Shown in pieces: positions 1 through 54,563 of a DNA stretch of 64,000 nt. The notes under the pieces were generated by a model that saw only the letters and a program-made list of their open reading frames with translations, searched no databases and was not told where the DNA came from. This stretch comes from Tyto alba (lineage: Eukaryota > Chordata > Aves > Strigiformes > Tytonidae). The number at the start of each line of letters is the position of its first letter. Position 1 is the stretch's first letter. The position numbers were made by a program, and so were the translations under genes. The DNA lies in assembly GCF_018691265.1 (NCBI RefSeq), contig NW_024881328.1, forward strand, positions 43,193,515 through 43,257,514, given 5' to 3'.

Positions 1-3000
1 ACATGCAGATTGCTGGCGCTGAGGCAGCAGTGGAAGCTCTCCAGCTATATTCACCAACTGGTTCTCGTTATCACTCTTTATATCTCTTTCAGTTTCGAGA
101 ATATTAACCAAGGAAGGAAGCGTCAACAAAGCACTCTGAATATTTGTCAGCTTAGCTGAGACCCTGCACCTTGGAAGCTGGGAAATGAGACGCAGAAATG
201 AAAGACCCATGGGGTTTTGATTTTTGAAGGAACAGCCTATGGGACTTGGGTGCTTTGATCCTCTCTTTCCTGAGGGAGGAAGATGTGAGAATCACAGCTC
301 CAGGGAGTTCTTACCAAAAATGAGCTTGTGGATCAAGTGACATTAAAAGCAAGCAAATCAGACTACTTCAGTTGGCAGTGGAGGAACGGGCAGTTCTCAG
401 TCTGCCTCAGTGCTGGCCTCGGGTGACCACCGACAGCACTGCAGGTACGTCTTGTTACCAGTCCACAGGCAGCCTGCTACTAATTTAATCACACAGTATA
501 TTATACTGGGATCAGCTCCAAAGAAAAACACCCATTTTACGGATTGGGTTGCCTTTCAAACAAGATGGTCATCTTCTGTGTCCTCATCAGCACTGACACC
601 CATTTGTGAAAACTCGGCTGTCTGTGTGGGGACCCGTGAAAAACTCGGCCTTGGAGATGTCAACAAATACTCTCCCAGCCGTGAGCCACCGTTTGGTTCC
701 TGCTCGTGTGTGGCTAGCTGGATTGTTGAGGGGTCCAAGGTGCTGTTTTAGCCAGCTCTGATGGAGCTGCTTCAGTGTTGTGCCACTGCAGGGCAGGTTT
801 CCCAGGCTGGGGAGCAGGAACCACTGAGAGAATGGGGTGGCAGGAGGCCATAGGAGCCACCTCATTCCTTGCCACGGTGCTTCCCTGAGGTGTCTCCCAT
901 CCCTGCGGCAGAAGCCCTCGAGGCTAGGCTTCAGGAGGATGGTGGGGATCGCCCTCAACGTGCCTAGGCTGACCTGGCTGGGTGAGGAGGAGGAGAAGGG
1001 GGCTCACAGGTGGTGCCGGAGAGGGGCAACGGGCAGAGGCAAGGCTGGCAGCCAGCCTGGGCCCCGGCATTGTGGCCGAGAGCCTGCTCTGAGCCCACAG
1101 AGCTGGCGTGACCCCGCGGATGGCGATGGTGTCTGAGCATGGGATGGTGGAGAAGGTGCTGCCTTCCGTGTGTCTTTCCTTTGTGGAAACAAAACCCGAG
1201 CCCTGAAGCAACCGGGACCCTCGGGAGGGAGCGAGCAGCCATGCCCGCGTCCCGGCAGCAGCACTGGACATACCCACACCCCGCGGCCTGGCCACGGGTG
1301 CCAGCCGCTCTGCCGAGAGCAAGAGGAAAGGAGAGGAAAAGCTTTTGCCTCCCAGGCACCCGCTCTGCAGCGCTCATGTCCCACGTGGCAAGGGGTGGAT
1401 GATGTCCGGCCATTTCTGTCCCCGTGGCCTCCGGCACGCAGGCACTGGGGCTGCAAGAGCAGCTGCAAGAGTCTTTCGACAGAAGTGCTGAGGTGAACAA
1501 GGGCAGGTCACGACAAAAGTTCCCCCAGTGGGTTTGGTCCTTGTTCTGAAGGTCCCGTCACCTTTGGCGAGCCAAGAGGATCTTTTTCCATCTGGCCTGG
1601 GTGTCAACACTGCAGAGGAAAAGCTGGCAGCAGAATTTAGGAGAATGACCCTCAGGTCAGCTCTGTTCTCCTCTGAGCACCCTGTGCAACTCTTTGCCCG
1701 CCTTGCAGGATGGGAGCAGCTCTGGTCCCCGCCATGGGAACATTTCTCTCCCCACTTCCCTGCCTGCGTGCCCACACTCCCTCTGTGCCGTTCATCACCA
1801 CACCTGACTGACTCCTGCACACATCTCCCGGCGGGGTAGGTGCAGGGAGGCATGTGCCAGCACCGTGAGCCCCAGCACCCCGCAGGATCAAAGCTCCTCT
1901 GAGCTCCTCAGGCTATCGCTTGCCCTGTCCATCCGTGGCTGATACACTCCCCACGGGACTGCTTTCCACAGAGAAAGGGCATCCGTGGGCCTTGCCCACA
2001 CACGGACGGCAGGCTGGGGTAGTAAAACATCCCCAGCAGCAGGACTGGAGCAGTTGGTGCTGGAAGGGGAAGGTGATGCTGGACAGAGGAGCAGGGCTCC
2101 TTGTCCATCCATCCTGGACCCCTGTGCCAGGGCAGGTGGAGGAGCTCAGCCCTCACCGGGTAGGCGCACTGCAGGACCCCGCAGCCTCACTGCTCACCCA
2201 CTGGGTAATTGCCCTGTGGAGCCATTTGGCCCCAGGAGGTGTTGAGAAAATGCCTGGAAGCTGGCAGGACCTGGCATTGTTGCCCTGCAGCCCACATGGT
2301 GCTGCTGGGAAAGGTAAGGGCTCCCATCCAGGCCACCCCCAAAGCCTCCTGCACCTCCTGTGAGGCAGGGTGCACCCCTGGGGCAGTCATTCCCAGCCCA
2401 GCTATGACAGCAGCAACCCATCTCGTTGCAGTAGAAGGATAAGAATCTCTTTTGCTGGTCAGGGTCTGTTGCTGTTTGCCTTCTGGAGATCAAACCCATC
2501 TGATTTTCCAGCAAGGCAGCAAGCGCTCAGGGAAAAGACATCCCTAGCTGCAGAGGCCTGATTTTACACACAACAGCCCTGCAGAGCGTGCACAAGACAG
2601 GTGAGCAACTGAGAGTGCATCTTGCTTGCTTTCTTCCAGAATATTTACCCCCACCCCAGTCATCCATAGAGATTTTCTCCCCTTCATTAATTGCCTGGAA
2701 GCCCAACTAGGCTGCTGGCTTCTGGCCCATTCCTCAGCTCTGGGCTTGCTGCTGCAAATATCAGCAGAGGGCAGGGCAATCCCACCAAAGGGTGACCAAG
2801 GACAATTCCCAGGAGCCAGGGCACCCCACCACAGTGGGATCAGTGGGAACTGCCACCATAGATGTCAGTTGCTGTTGAAGAGGAGGCCAGGGTGCCCAGC
2901 CAGCTGGACAGGGTCACTGCCAGAAAATAAAGTGCCAAAGAAATTGATCTTCAAGGTGCTGGAGATCCTTTTCCCAGCTTAAAGCCTGCATCCTTTGGGG

Positions 3001-6000
3001 AACAGGGAACAAGCTCACCCTGAATAAGAAGCAGGCAGCACAGTCGGTATGGCCTGGGTGGAAGGTCCCCAAAGCGAGTGCAGGAGAGCCAATGACTCTC
3101 ATGCTCCAGCCCTGACCTGCTGTGCAGGAGCTCACTTCCAGCTGTGCTGTGTGCACGTAACAGGGTCTGTCAGCAGCCACAGCAAGAGGATGGACTGGGG
3201 TCAAGGTCCAGACAGTTGCAGCAAGAGAGGGGGCTGGAGGCAACATCAGGAACCAGGCTGAAGTGTGGACCTGAGGGCTTCATCCAGGAGATGGGGCCAG
3301 ACTCAAGGACTGGCCACCTACAATGTCTGTCCAAGGGCTGTCCAGCAGATGGGCTGAACACAAGTGGTCTGCCACAAATTATGAGGTCCACACAGGAAAC
3401 AAAACCTGAGATAAGCTACCTGTTACACAGGTCCAAGGTCCATCTGGAGGCAGAGGCATCAATATACACACCCTCACAGAGCTCAGGGCAGGACTAGGTG
3501 CTCAGGGCTGAGCTGAGGTGAGCAGAGGGCCCAGGGCTGGAGGATATGTGGGTGGGGGTCCCAGGTGAGGCTGTTTAGGGTCACCAAGACCCATTAGTGC
3601 CCTCAGGGGCCCAACAGCAACCCAAGGTTTGAGCATGAGGCATGGGCCACCCAGTGCCTCGAGGGTTCAGGTCTGGCTAAGGCTAATCCTCCAGGTGAGG
3701 TTTGAGGGAAGCTGCATCGTGATGGTGCCCATCACCATGTGTGGTCATGGCCACCTACCTGTAACATGTTTCCCTACACCTCCCTTCCAAAAGTGGAGTT
3801 TGTGGATGTTTTCTGGGGGTGATTTGCTGGTTCAGGGAGGGAGGAAGAGCCAGGTGCCATGTTTGTAGAGGTGCTCCATCAGAGCTCAGAGTAGGTCTGA
3901 CACTTGGTATCCTTGTTTCTGTGAAATCCCAGGCGCATCTGCGTCACCAAGCTTTGGAAAAACGTCACTGGGTGGTCAAGGCTGACTTGCTCGTTTGCTC
4001 TCCTAGGTGCTCGTCTTTCAAGGGCCCTTGGCATTCCCTTAGTGAATGCACAGAGAAGTCGCATCCCCTGGAGATGATCTTTCGCCTTCCCAGCAAATGG
4101 GCAGGAGAAAAAAGCCAACTTTCCTACCCATGAATTGAAGCAGATGAGCGTCCAGCGTGCCACTGGGATCATGAACCCACAGCACAACACAGATAAGCCA
4201 CCTTCCTTCTGCAGCCATGCTCATAAATAGCAGGAAGTTTCAGATACCCAGATAAGCAACTTCAACTGCAGGAACTGCAGGTGGTGTTGCCCCACGCAGG
4301 GGGTGGTTTGGTATCCATGCCTGGAGGGTGTGCTGCATCTGCAGCTTGCCAAGCGTGTCTGTCCTCCGCGGGGCCAGGGCGCTCACCATGCTCCACAGGG
4401 CTCTGTGCCTTGCTGGCAAAAACTCTGCAGGATCCGGGGAGCTGGAGCAGGTGGAAAGCATGCCCGTGGGGACACATCTGCAAGTACCTCTCCATGCTGG
4501 GGGTGGGATTTTATGGGAAAGCCTAGTGTCTTGCCTGAGCACACGAGCCCAACAGCTGGAGTGTTGGGAAACAATTTGAGATTTAAAACAAAACAAAAAA
4601 AAAGTCAGAGGAGGAAACGATACCAACAAGTGCCCAAGTATCCCCAGCCCCATGCAGCCTGCACATCAGGAGCCTCCTCTTGCCCGCTACCCACCGCTCA
4701 CCCATGCCAGGCACTGCTTGAGAGCAGAGAGGGGAGCACCAAGAGCTGCAAACCCACACCTCCATCTTCTAGCTGCTGCACTGGGGGAGAGCTGTGACAC
4801 CTAAAAGTCTCTCTGGGAAAGATGGGGTAGGACCTTCCCCTGGTGCAGTCAACCCAGGCATGGGAGGGGAGTGCAGAACAACTCTACTTCCCCAGCTCCA
4901 ACGGACACAAGGGCAGAAGTGGAAGCACACAGAAAGCCTTGGAGGGGAGGGGGGCAAATTTGCACCTTGTTTCTCTGCCGGGGGCTGGGGAGGTGGGAAT
5001 TTGGCAGCTCATCCTCTTTGGAAAGGGTTCAGCTGCCTTAGGAGAAATTCCTCACATAGCTTTGCTGTGAAGAAAGTGCTGACCTGTTCGGGGGCGTTTG
5101 CTGAGCAAGTGAAGACGAGCCAAAGGCAGCTCGTTAAGTGCTGGGAGAAAATGGCCCTTTTTCTCATCACTGGGGTTAGGCAGCAGGTCAGGATCTCTGG
5201 GGAAATTAGTACCTGGCGGCAGTTACTTTGTATGGCATGTGCAACTCTGCCGGGATGGCCTGACCCTCACTGCCTTCGCACACTGCTGGGGAGATGCTCC
5301 AGCGACAGCAGGGAAACTGGTGGTGCTACGCCGCGTGGTAGGGAGTATTGGAGCTGGTGGCTTGGCCAGACACTGGTGCCCAGGACCTGCCTGTGATATT
5401 CTCTGAAACCAGTCCCAGGGGTGAGACCCAGGAAACACGAAGAGCTGGACTCCCAGGGTGGGGATGAGGCGGTGGGTCAGAGAAGAGGCGATTAGCTGTG
5501 GTAGCGCTTGGAGCACCTCTTGGGATGCTAGGGCTGTGCACAGGACAGAGGTGCTTGCTATTCCTTCATCGTAATAGAAGCAGGCTGCTGGCGCTGAGAA
5601 CTGCAGTGCCAGAGATTATTTAAAGCAGAAGCAGGCAGCTGGGGGAGAGCACCTGGTTTGGCCTGCTGGGACTGACGTGGGGAACGCAGCTAATGTTCAG
5701 TACGCTTCTGAATATGCCAGCAGCAAAATAAACGGCGTAACTGCAATAAAGAAGGAAGGCAAATCAGATCCCCTGCAGTGCCAGGAGAGCAACCAGTGCA
5801 TGTCGGGGCAGTAGAGCAAGGGGAAAACCTACGAGTGCTCCCATACCAATGCCAGGCACCTAAAGCCAGGTTCTTGGGGATTTTAGGGGAGGCTGAATAA
5901 GGGGACACATCAGCTACCCACCTGCAGACTGGATTGAAGTGTCAGGGGATAAGATGTAAGGATAAAACCTCTGAATCCAGTACATGGTGCCATCCCTTCA

Positions 6001-9000
6001 GAAGCAGTCTGAGAACCCCCCAGGAGAAGATGCTTTTCTGGATCTGCTCTTGCTCAAGCACATGGGGCTTAGTTTGGGAGGGTCTAGGCCAGCTGTGATA
6101 CCACTTGGTTTTAATTTTACGGTAAGGAAGAGCAGGCTGAATAAATCCATCATGTGGTTATTCGATTTCAAGACAGGAGACCGTGTAAAAATGAGGAAAT
6201 GTGTCAAAAAAGAAAAAAAACAGTCCAACCCCAAATGTCTCAGTGGTGTGGTCCAGAAAGCCAGAGGAATTCAAGCTGTCTGGAGGCTGTAGAAAAATGC
6301 CTTATTAGGAGCCTCAGTAAAACATGGAGCAAAGATCAAATCGGGCAATCCCATAAAGCCCCCGCACAGCTGATGGGAAAGAATGGGGAGCACAGGAAAA
6401 AGTTTGACGCTGAAGAGCAGAAGGTCTGGCAGAAAAACTGGGAAGCTGAAAAAGCGCAGCAAGTCGTATACAAATGGGGAAGCAAGAGGGCTAGGAGCAA
6501 GCTTGAAGACTGTCCTGCCAGATGTGCTCAAAGCACTGGTGAATAGCTCAGCAAATCTACTGCAGGGACCGGGAGGTGAGCAGGGTGCACAGGGATGGGA
6601 TGGCCACAGCAAACAGGTTTTTGCCCTGGGGGCATTCCCACCCCCCACCCATCCCAGCTCATTTTTTTTCCCAGACAGGTGGGAAGGGCTCATAAATTGG
6701 AATAGAAATCTTGGTGGGGTTATCCTAGAAAGATGAGCTAAATGTTTGTTGGTCCTGGACAGCTTGGAGGTGGCCAGCACTGGCTGGGCCAGAAAGGGCA
6801 CATCAACTGTCAGCGGGTTTGTGGTTATCCTATGTGAGGGGGGCCGGGGGGGTACAGGGATCCTTGAGAGTGGGGATGGGGTACAAAGATCCTTGAGAGT
6901 GGGGATCCCCAAAGGGGTGATCCTTCCTGGCGGCCAGACCCTCTCGCAGGCTGCGGGAAGCCCGGCAGCTCAGTGAGTTCTGTGGGGAACTGGGGCAGAA
7001 CCTCAGGGCATCCAGCCCCGGGGCAGGCCGGTCCCGCAGAGCCAGCCAGCACAAACTCCTCTGTGGGGAGCTGGGAATTTCCTCTTCCCAGGGAGGAAAC
7101 AGCTCCTATTTTCAGTCTTTGGTGGAGCAAAGGACTTCAATTTTTTAATTTTTTTTTTTCCCCATGTGAGTCAAAGTTGACCATTCCTCTCTAGGGGCGA
7201 CGCCGAGTGCAGTCTGGGAGAGAGGAGGGCTGCTGGGAGACTCCCCAAGGAAGCAGCACTGCCACATGCCAGAAACCTCAGTTTGGGGGCTGTTTGCTCC
7301 CGGCGTTACCTCCACCCAGGGAAAACAGCAGGCATGCCTCAACCACCGACATCCCTGCTCCCTGTGCCTGAGCCAGTGATGGCCAAGACTTAGAGCCCAT
7401 CAGTGCTGTGCCTGGCAAGCTGATGGTGATGCTTACAGGGCTGTCCCTCAAATGGCAGTCTGGGCTCAGCCCCATCACCGTGCCAGACCTGGCTCTCTCC
7501 TGGAGACCTTGTCTTGCCTGGCCCGATTTCAAGGCTCTCCCTTGAGCAAGCACCTGTCTGTCAATGTGGGAAGGAGGAGGAACGTGCTCTTTTTCTCATG
7601 TTAAAAATAAACCGCTTTTCAAGAGGTCTTCCAAAAAGGGCTGGGGAAGGGAAGCAGGAATCCAGATGACTTTGCTTGCTCTGTGGCTGCTGGCCTGGGC
7701 TCACACCAAGCAGGGAGGGCAGATGTTGATTTGAATTGAACTGCACTTTCTGGGGGAAAATGGTTAGGTGGGTGTGTGAGCAGAGCTTGCTGGGGCAGGC
7801 AGGCCATGCGAGGGGAGGCAGAGCCCAGGGGACCCATCGCAGCCGGGAGCTGGAGGCTGCGGGTGGCCCCCACCAGCCGTAGGAGGGACATGGAGGGGCT
7901 GGAACTGGCAGGCAGGGTGTCCCAGTGTGGGAGGACTCCTCCCTTGCATGAGCAATTCAGGCATCACAGCCAGCAGGGACGTTTGGGGCAAGGCTTCGGG
8001 AGCTCTCCCGGCCTTGCTGGGTTTGGCAGAGCTGGGGGACGGCTGGTGCTGCTGGCAAGCCCCAGCCCCATAGAGGGATGGGGGTTTTGAGCAGGGCGTG
8101 CGGTGGGACGAGGCAAAGGGGGTCCCAGTCTCCTCCCCTGGGTGGGTGATGGCTGACACACATCTCCACGGGCAGCGACGAGAGATGCTGCTGGGGGATG
8201 CTGTAAGCCTGGCCACTCTCCGTGAGCTGGTCCCCTCATACTCCTGCAGTGTCTGCAGTCATCGCATCAGGGATATCGGTGGGGATGTGCCTGCCTAGGC
8301 TCTTCAGGACCTGTTCACGACCATGAATTTCTGTCCTCCCTTTCTTGCTGGTTCTTTCCTCCTCCCCATCCTACCCTGTGGCTGAGGACAGAAAAGCCTG
8401 CTGGGATCTGCTCTCAGCTTCTCTCCACCGAGCCTCAGCCAGCGGCCCTGATGCTGGTGTGGCAGGCTGCAGTGAGTAACAGCTCCACAGCCACCTCACC
8501 CACCAGTTCTGTGAACACGTAGCCCTCCGGCATCCCCCCCTTCCGCCCCCTCCTCCCCTCCCAGGGTGGTCTCGCCCCTCGGGCAGCTGCTCCATCCCCT
8601 CCATTGCTACAGATGCTCCTCACCCCAGCTCCAGCCGGTCTCTCTGAAACTCTGAGGGATGTGCTGGGTTTCTGTGGTGGGGATTTTGGTAGCAGGGGAG
8701 GGGGCTACAGCGGTGGCCCCTATGAGAAGCTTCACGAAGCTCCCCTGGCTCCTTGTCAGCTCCACCTCTGGCCAGGGCTGAGCCAGTTAGCGATGGTGGC
8801 TGCGCCTCTCTGATAACGTATTTAAGAAGGGGAACCTGGCATATGACTGGGACTTGTAAGGAGGAGTTATGAGAAGGATGCCTATGTGAACACCGAGGTC
8901 AGTACAAGGAAGGAGAAGGAAGGAGGGGAGGTGTGCCAGAGCAGAGACTCCTGTATCTTTTCCACCACCATCCTGTATCTCCCCCACCACCCATGGAGGT

Positions 9001-12000
9001 CACCGGTGGAGCAGAGGCCGACCTGAAATCTGTGGAGGAGCCCACACCAGGACAGGCAGCTGCACTTAAAGGAGGTTGGGACTCTGAGGGGAGAAGCAGC
9101 CCCCCGCTGTCGTGGTTCAGTGCTGGGGGGACTGCAACACGCAGGGGTGACCCACGCCGGAGCAGCTCGGGAACGGCTGCAGCCCGTGGGGAGGACTCAG
9201 GCCAGAGAGGGTTCATGGAGGACTGTGCAGTGAGAGGGGAACCCCGTGGAGCAGGGGAGGGATGTGCGGCGTTCACCCCCCCTCTCGAGAAGGAAGGAGC
9301 GGGGAGCTGGCTGTAACCCCCATCTCCTGCCCCCTGTGCCCCTGGGGGAGGAGGCAGAGAGATGGGGAGCAGAGCTGAGCCCGGGAAGTAGGGAGGGGTG
9401 GGCAGAGGTGTGTCTGGATGTGGTGACGCCTCTCATTGTCCCCACCTTGTCAAGCATTGGTTTTGTTAGTGTTTGAATTAAAGCGATGTCCTTTTTCTTC
9501 CCCTAACAAGTCTGTCTTTTTCCTTGACCATAATGGGTAAGCCATCCCTCCCTGCCCTTATCTTATTTCCCAAGCCTTTTTGCTTCATTTTCTCCTTTTC
9601 AGAGCTGGGAGGGAAGGAGTGAGTGAACGGCTGCATGGTGCTCAGTTGCTCTCTGGGCTCAAACCAAGAAAGGGGACCAGACCTGCACCTTGTCTTTGGT
9701 ATGCAGATGCACCAAGGCTCCACGTGGCCGCAGAAATCTACTCTTATCATCTCCCACTGATGGTGTACAAGCACGATTGCGCCACGGGAAGGGAAGTAAG
9801 TGCCATTTCCCACAGCCAGCCAAGAGGCAGAGACCCAAAGGCGAGCCGCTGGGATGAGGCATGTGAGAAGCATCTGCCTCGTCCCCTTTCCCATGAAATG
9901 CTTCTCTCGGTTCCTTCGTCTGATGTGTGCTGAAGTATTGATTTTCCCCTGGAGTGGATGAGTCACAGAGAAACCGGGAGGGAGCGAGGGCTGCTGGGAC
10001 ACCCCAGGTGCCTGTGTCCGGTGGGGGGGCTGCGTGGGAGGGAGCAGGCACTGCCCATGGGTGCAGGCAGAGAAACAAGAAGGATGCACGCGGTCCGGGG
10101 GGCTGGGGCTGGCTCTCTCCCTGCTGACACTGCACAGGGCTCCCCAGCCCTGGGATAGGAAGGGGGATCCCTCCTCTGGTCCCCCCTCCTCCTTCCCGGA
10201 GAGGAGGTTACTGAGGGGGGGAGAGGGGGGAGCTCTCAGCCATGCCTCTGCTGAATTAGCGACTGTGTATCTGTTGGCTCCAGAGAAAATGCTCTCGCTT
10301 GCCCTTCTCTCTCATGCGTCGCTCGGTTCTTTTATTGCCGATATCCAGCCTGGGAGTGGTCCGGGCCACCTCCATCACGTTGCAGCTCTGCCAGACAGGA
10401 GGTCTCCACAGCATGCAGCCCAGGGTGAGAGGTCCCCTGCCCACCCAGCTCTATGTGTGGGGCTCGGAGCTCTGCTGGGGGTGGGGGGGCTGTGCCACGC
10501 GACGTGGGGGGCTACAGACAGGACTCAGTCCCTGCTGAGGTAGGACTGATGGCACAGTGGTCCCTTGGCCCCAGCTCACCTCCCTGCTGTGCCGCAGAAT
10601 TCCACGCTATCGGTCCTGGCCTCCTCGCATCTGTGGGAAGGATGCGGGTGGGCTTCAGATCCTGGTGCATTTCTGCTGCCGGCCAGGCCTCTAAACACCT
10701 TCTTCTGCCTTCTGCAGCCCCTTGCTAACACGTCCACCAGACCTGGCTGCTGGGGCCAGGCGTGGTGCTGCTACGCTCCCACCCTCCCAGTGCCCCAACC
10801 TGGCTTAGCTCATCCCCCGCCTACATGGGCGGGTAACGTGCTCCCCACTCAGCCAAGCTCTTGTGCCTGCCAGCTTTCCTTGTTGGGGGAATATCTGGAT
10901 TTCCAATTATTCCCACTCCCTGCCTGAGCTCCTTGGGTCCCTCCCAAACGCCCACCTTCGTGGCTGTGTGTGCTTCACCTCCGGAAAGGAGGGATGCCTT
11001 TCGCAGACAGGATGCTGTCGCGTCATCCCTCGCCAGATCCTCGCCGAAGGTGTCGGCTGAAGGGAGGGGATGGTGATGCCCTTTGCAGCGGATGTCCCTC
11101 CTCGGCCAGCTCCTCCACCTCTGTCCTGGCAGGTCTGGGCCATCAGTGGCCACCGGCTTCTGAGCCACAGCAATGGATGTGACAGAGAGATGTAAAAACT
11201 GGCCGGTGTCAGTGGTCCGGAGTGCTCACACCCTGGGGCTGCAGCCGCGAGAAGGTGGCTTTAACACCAACAAATGGCACATCAAAGTGGTAGGACAGGC
11301 CACGGCCACCGCAGACGGGACAGCCCTGCCCGTCGGTGGTTTTCTGCTCCCTCCACTTGCTGCAGCCTTTGTTTTTCTGCATGGACACTTGCCAAATATC
11401 GTACTTTGCTTTCTTGTCCCTTATTGCCCCCGCGGCTCTAATCCCGCGGCTCCTGCTGCTGCCCAGTCTCCTCACTGAGCGCCCCATGGAAAAGCACGGC
11501 GGGGCGGTGGGACTGAAACCCCTGCCCGCACCCCAGCTGCAAGCCAGAGGAGCATCTCAAAGCAACCGTGCGCCAGCAACGGTTTTCGGCAGCGGCTCGC
11601 CGTGTCCACTAGCAGCCCCACCGCTCCCACAGCACCCGGGTGACGGCTCCTCGGGCCACCCGGCTGCTTGGGGACACGCTGCCCTTCACAGAGCAGGGGC
11701 AGCCGCCACTTCAAAGCTACTTCGGGAGGGGGATGTGGACACAGGCCGTGTGTGCCAGCCCCAGCACCACTGCCAGGGACGCGCCTGGGCTGCGATGGCC
11801 AGAATTTCCAACCCCTCCCCTCTGCCCAAAGGAGGGAAAAACAGGCCAGTCATCCCACTTGGTTGCCAGGGTGACATTTTTTTGGCCGCCGTGCTGTCCC
11901 AGCCGCTGAGCTGGCAGGGGCTGTGCGGCTGGGAGCCGGGGGCAGCCCCTCTGTCCCCGCACCAGCGTGCCCCTGCCCAGGGCCACCCAGCAGCATGGGA

Positions 12001-13680
12001 CCACCAGCTGCGGGATGCAGCTGGGAGGGAGCAGGGGCAGGAGGACAGCGGGATGCTGGAGGAGCCCTGCAGAGATGAAAAATGCCAAAGCTTTGCTGGA
12101 GCTTGAAGCCTGTAGGGCAGGAGGGCCTTTTTTGGCTGGGGTTTGGGAAGCTGTGGGTGCGAGCGGCTGAGCCACCATCGGAGCACCGCTGGTTTCCATT
12201 TAGTCGGCTTTCGAAAGAGCTGCCTCCCTGGCAGCGTGTCCCCCGCCCCGCAGCAGGCAGTGTTTGTTTGCTTGGGAAAAGATGAGCCTCATTATCTGTC
12301 CTTCGTGGCTCTCGAACTTTAAAGCACAGCGGGAGGAAGTTTTACGATGGGAAACTGCCCCGGTGTCAGCCAAGCGCTTTGCATGGAGGTCTGCTGGGGG
12401 GAGACGGCCCCGCGGCAGTGGGGCCAGCACCGGGGCAGGGACCCAGCTGGCAGCGGGGGGGCTGGCGAAAAGGTGATGCACTTGAACCTGCCCCGCATCT
12501 CTCCCCGGCGAACAAAGACAGCAGGAGCTGGGGCAGCACGGCCAGGCCGGGCAGAACGCGGAGGTGCAGCGGGGAGGAAGTTTGCAGCTCCCTGTTCACC
12601 TGCACCTCGGCGCTCGCAAGCACCCAGCGATAACATCTCTGCTCTGGGTGAAGCGCCGGCTGCGTCAGCGTGTGGGAATGCCCAGGCAGGCGGTCAGGGT
12701 AGCCCTGACCAGGTTTGCACCTCCTGACCCACGCGGCGCCGATAACGGTAGGAAGGGCCAGCGCCGCGTTTCCCCGCTGAGTTAGAGCAATGCCCGGAGC
12801 AGCCCACGGCCTCTCCCGCTCCGCTGGAGCGTTTACCCGCCCGCTCCCATCACGCCCATTAAAAACCGGCTCACTCTGAAGGGACCGCCGCTGTCGGGGA
12901 GGATCGTTTTCTGTTTTCAGTGAGATTTTTCCGAGCGCCATCCTTGCCCCAGGACTCTCCTCCCACTTGCTCCACGCTCTCCGAGGCCCAGCGCCACCGC
13001 GATCCCTCCTGCAGCCCATCCACCCCTCCGAAAACCCTGCATGAAATGGCAGCCCGGTGACTCAGGGCTGCCACGTGTTGCCTTTTGTTCAGCTCAGGTA
13101 CTTGGGCAAGGCGCATCGTCTACCTGGAGGAAAGGAATCCAGCTGCGGCAGAAGAAAGGGGCAGTAAATCACTCAGCATCCAGCTGGGAAAGCATAAATT
13201 TAACAGTCCCGACTGCGTGAAATCATTCTGCACCCAAACAAAAGGCAGCCTCAGTGTCTATTCATCGCCCCCAGACTGGGGTCATGCTGAGGGGCTGCCT
13301 GCCTTTGGCTCCATGGTGCAAGGCACGGTTAAAAGATTTACAGCTCAAAGACAGCTAGCGATAGCATGCACCTCTGCGAGCGCAGAGCCGAGCAGCTGGA
13401 TGTCATGGTTTATTCTGCTACATCCAAACCGTGGCTTAGACTAAACACCGCCTCTGCCATCGTCAGTGAATCACTTCTATATCCCCTGGAAGTTTCCAGG
13501 GCTTGGATTTCAGAAGCTTGCTGCCGCGGGGCACTAAAATGCTGCGGAAGACAAAGCAAGGTGTGGCAGGTTTCGTGGGGATTATCCTGCCCTCCACGGG
13601 GCTGGGGCTGGAGGGAGATGAAAGCCGGGGTAAGGGGAGGAGGTGAAAGTGGGCAGCAGCGCCAGCTTTACCTCTTTTCC
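1..13680. other. Upstream flank of COL18A1, no gene recognised
   Basis: I read both strands and found no exon chain, RNA gene or recognisable transposon here. The open frames are short, have no domain signature and overlap each other on both strands, as expected in GC-rich DNA. Minor structure only: a 30-bp period duplication near 6855-6915 (the phrase atccttgagagtgggga occurs twice) and scattered short homopolymers. It may hold distal regulatory elements of COL18A1, but nothing in the sequence alone proves that. Confidence 0.6.
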
Positions 13681-14430
13681 CTGCGCGGGAGAGGTGAGGG
13701 GAGGCGAGGTGAGGTCCCACCCGGGCTCTGGCATCCCAGCCCCGCAGCGAGGGCTGTCCCGGGAGGGCGCCCAGGGACCCCCAGACCCCCCCCCGTCCTG
13801 CTGGGCTGGGCTAGGTTCATCGCATGAGCAACTTCGTGGGGTTCCCAAGCCCCCCCCCCCCCACACACACACGCGGTGGGGAGGAGCAAGGGGCTGCTGG
13901 GAGAGGAGGGCATGGGGTGCCCAAATGGGAGCACCCTTCCCTGCTTGGTGCCCCCCGCGGCTCGGGTAGGGGAGAGGAGAGGGAATGAGTTCAGCTCGCT
14001 GATTCACCCTCCCCCCCCCCCTCCTTCAAGACCGGGCCTGGCTGGCGAGCCCAAACCCCCGGGCTTGGTGGAGCAGGAGATGCCAGGGCAGGTCCGGGCT
14101 GCCGGTGCCCTTTGGGGGTGAGGATGCTTCTCGGGGAGCCGGGGCCGTGCTCCCCACGCCCCCCACTCCCCCCTCCCCAGCACACTGGGTTGCACCGGGG
14201 GCTGGCGCAGAGCCCGGACATCCCTTGCGGGTGTGTGGGGGGGAAGGGGTGTCCCCGACCCCTCTACCCGCCCCCGCCCCCCCTCCTGCTCCCGGTCGGA
14301 GCCCAGCGGCCGTGCAAGCCCCGGGACCGGGGGCTGGGGGCGGGCAGAGCCCCGGCCCCGGCTCGCCCGCTCCTCCGCCAGCCCGGGGCGGGCCGCCCCC
14401 TTCCCGCCCCGTCCCTCCCCAGCCCCGCCC

Positions 14431-14536
14431 CGCCGCGCCGAGCCGAGCCGAGCCGCGCCGAACCGCGCCGAGCCGAGCCGAGCCGCGCCGAGCCGCGCCG
14501 AGCCGAGCCGAGCCGCGCCGAGCCGCGCCGAGCCGC
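14431..14536 (+). repeat. GCCGA/GCCGC pentamer array in the 5' UTR
   Basis: Three nearly identical 30-bp units (14441-14470, 14471-14500, 14501-14530) are built from agccg, cgccg and similar pentamers and end about 20 bases before the short-isoform start codon. The array is extremely GC-rich and is likely part of the leader. Confidence 0.85.
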
Positions 14537-14554
14537 CGGCACCGAGCGGGCACC

Positions 14555-54563
<40,009 letters not shown>

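Noticed and set aside
4..13600. Coding exons of a further upstream gene
   Set aside because: I looked for chains of acceptor, open frame and donor with conserved-looking protein and found none. The frames are short and compositionally random.
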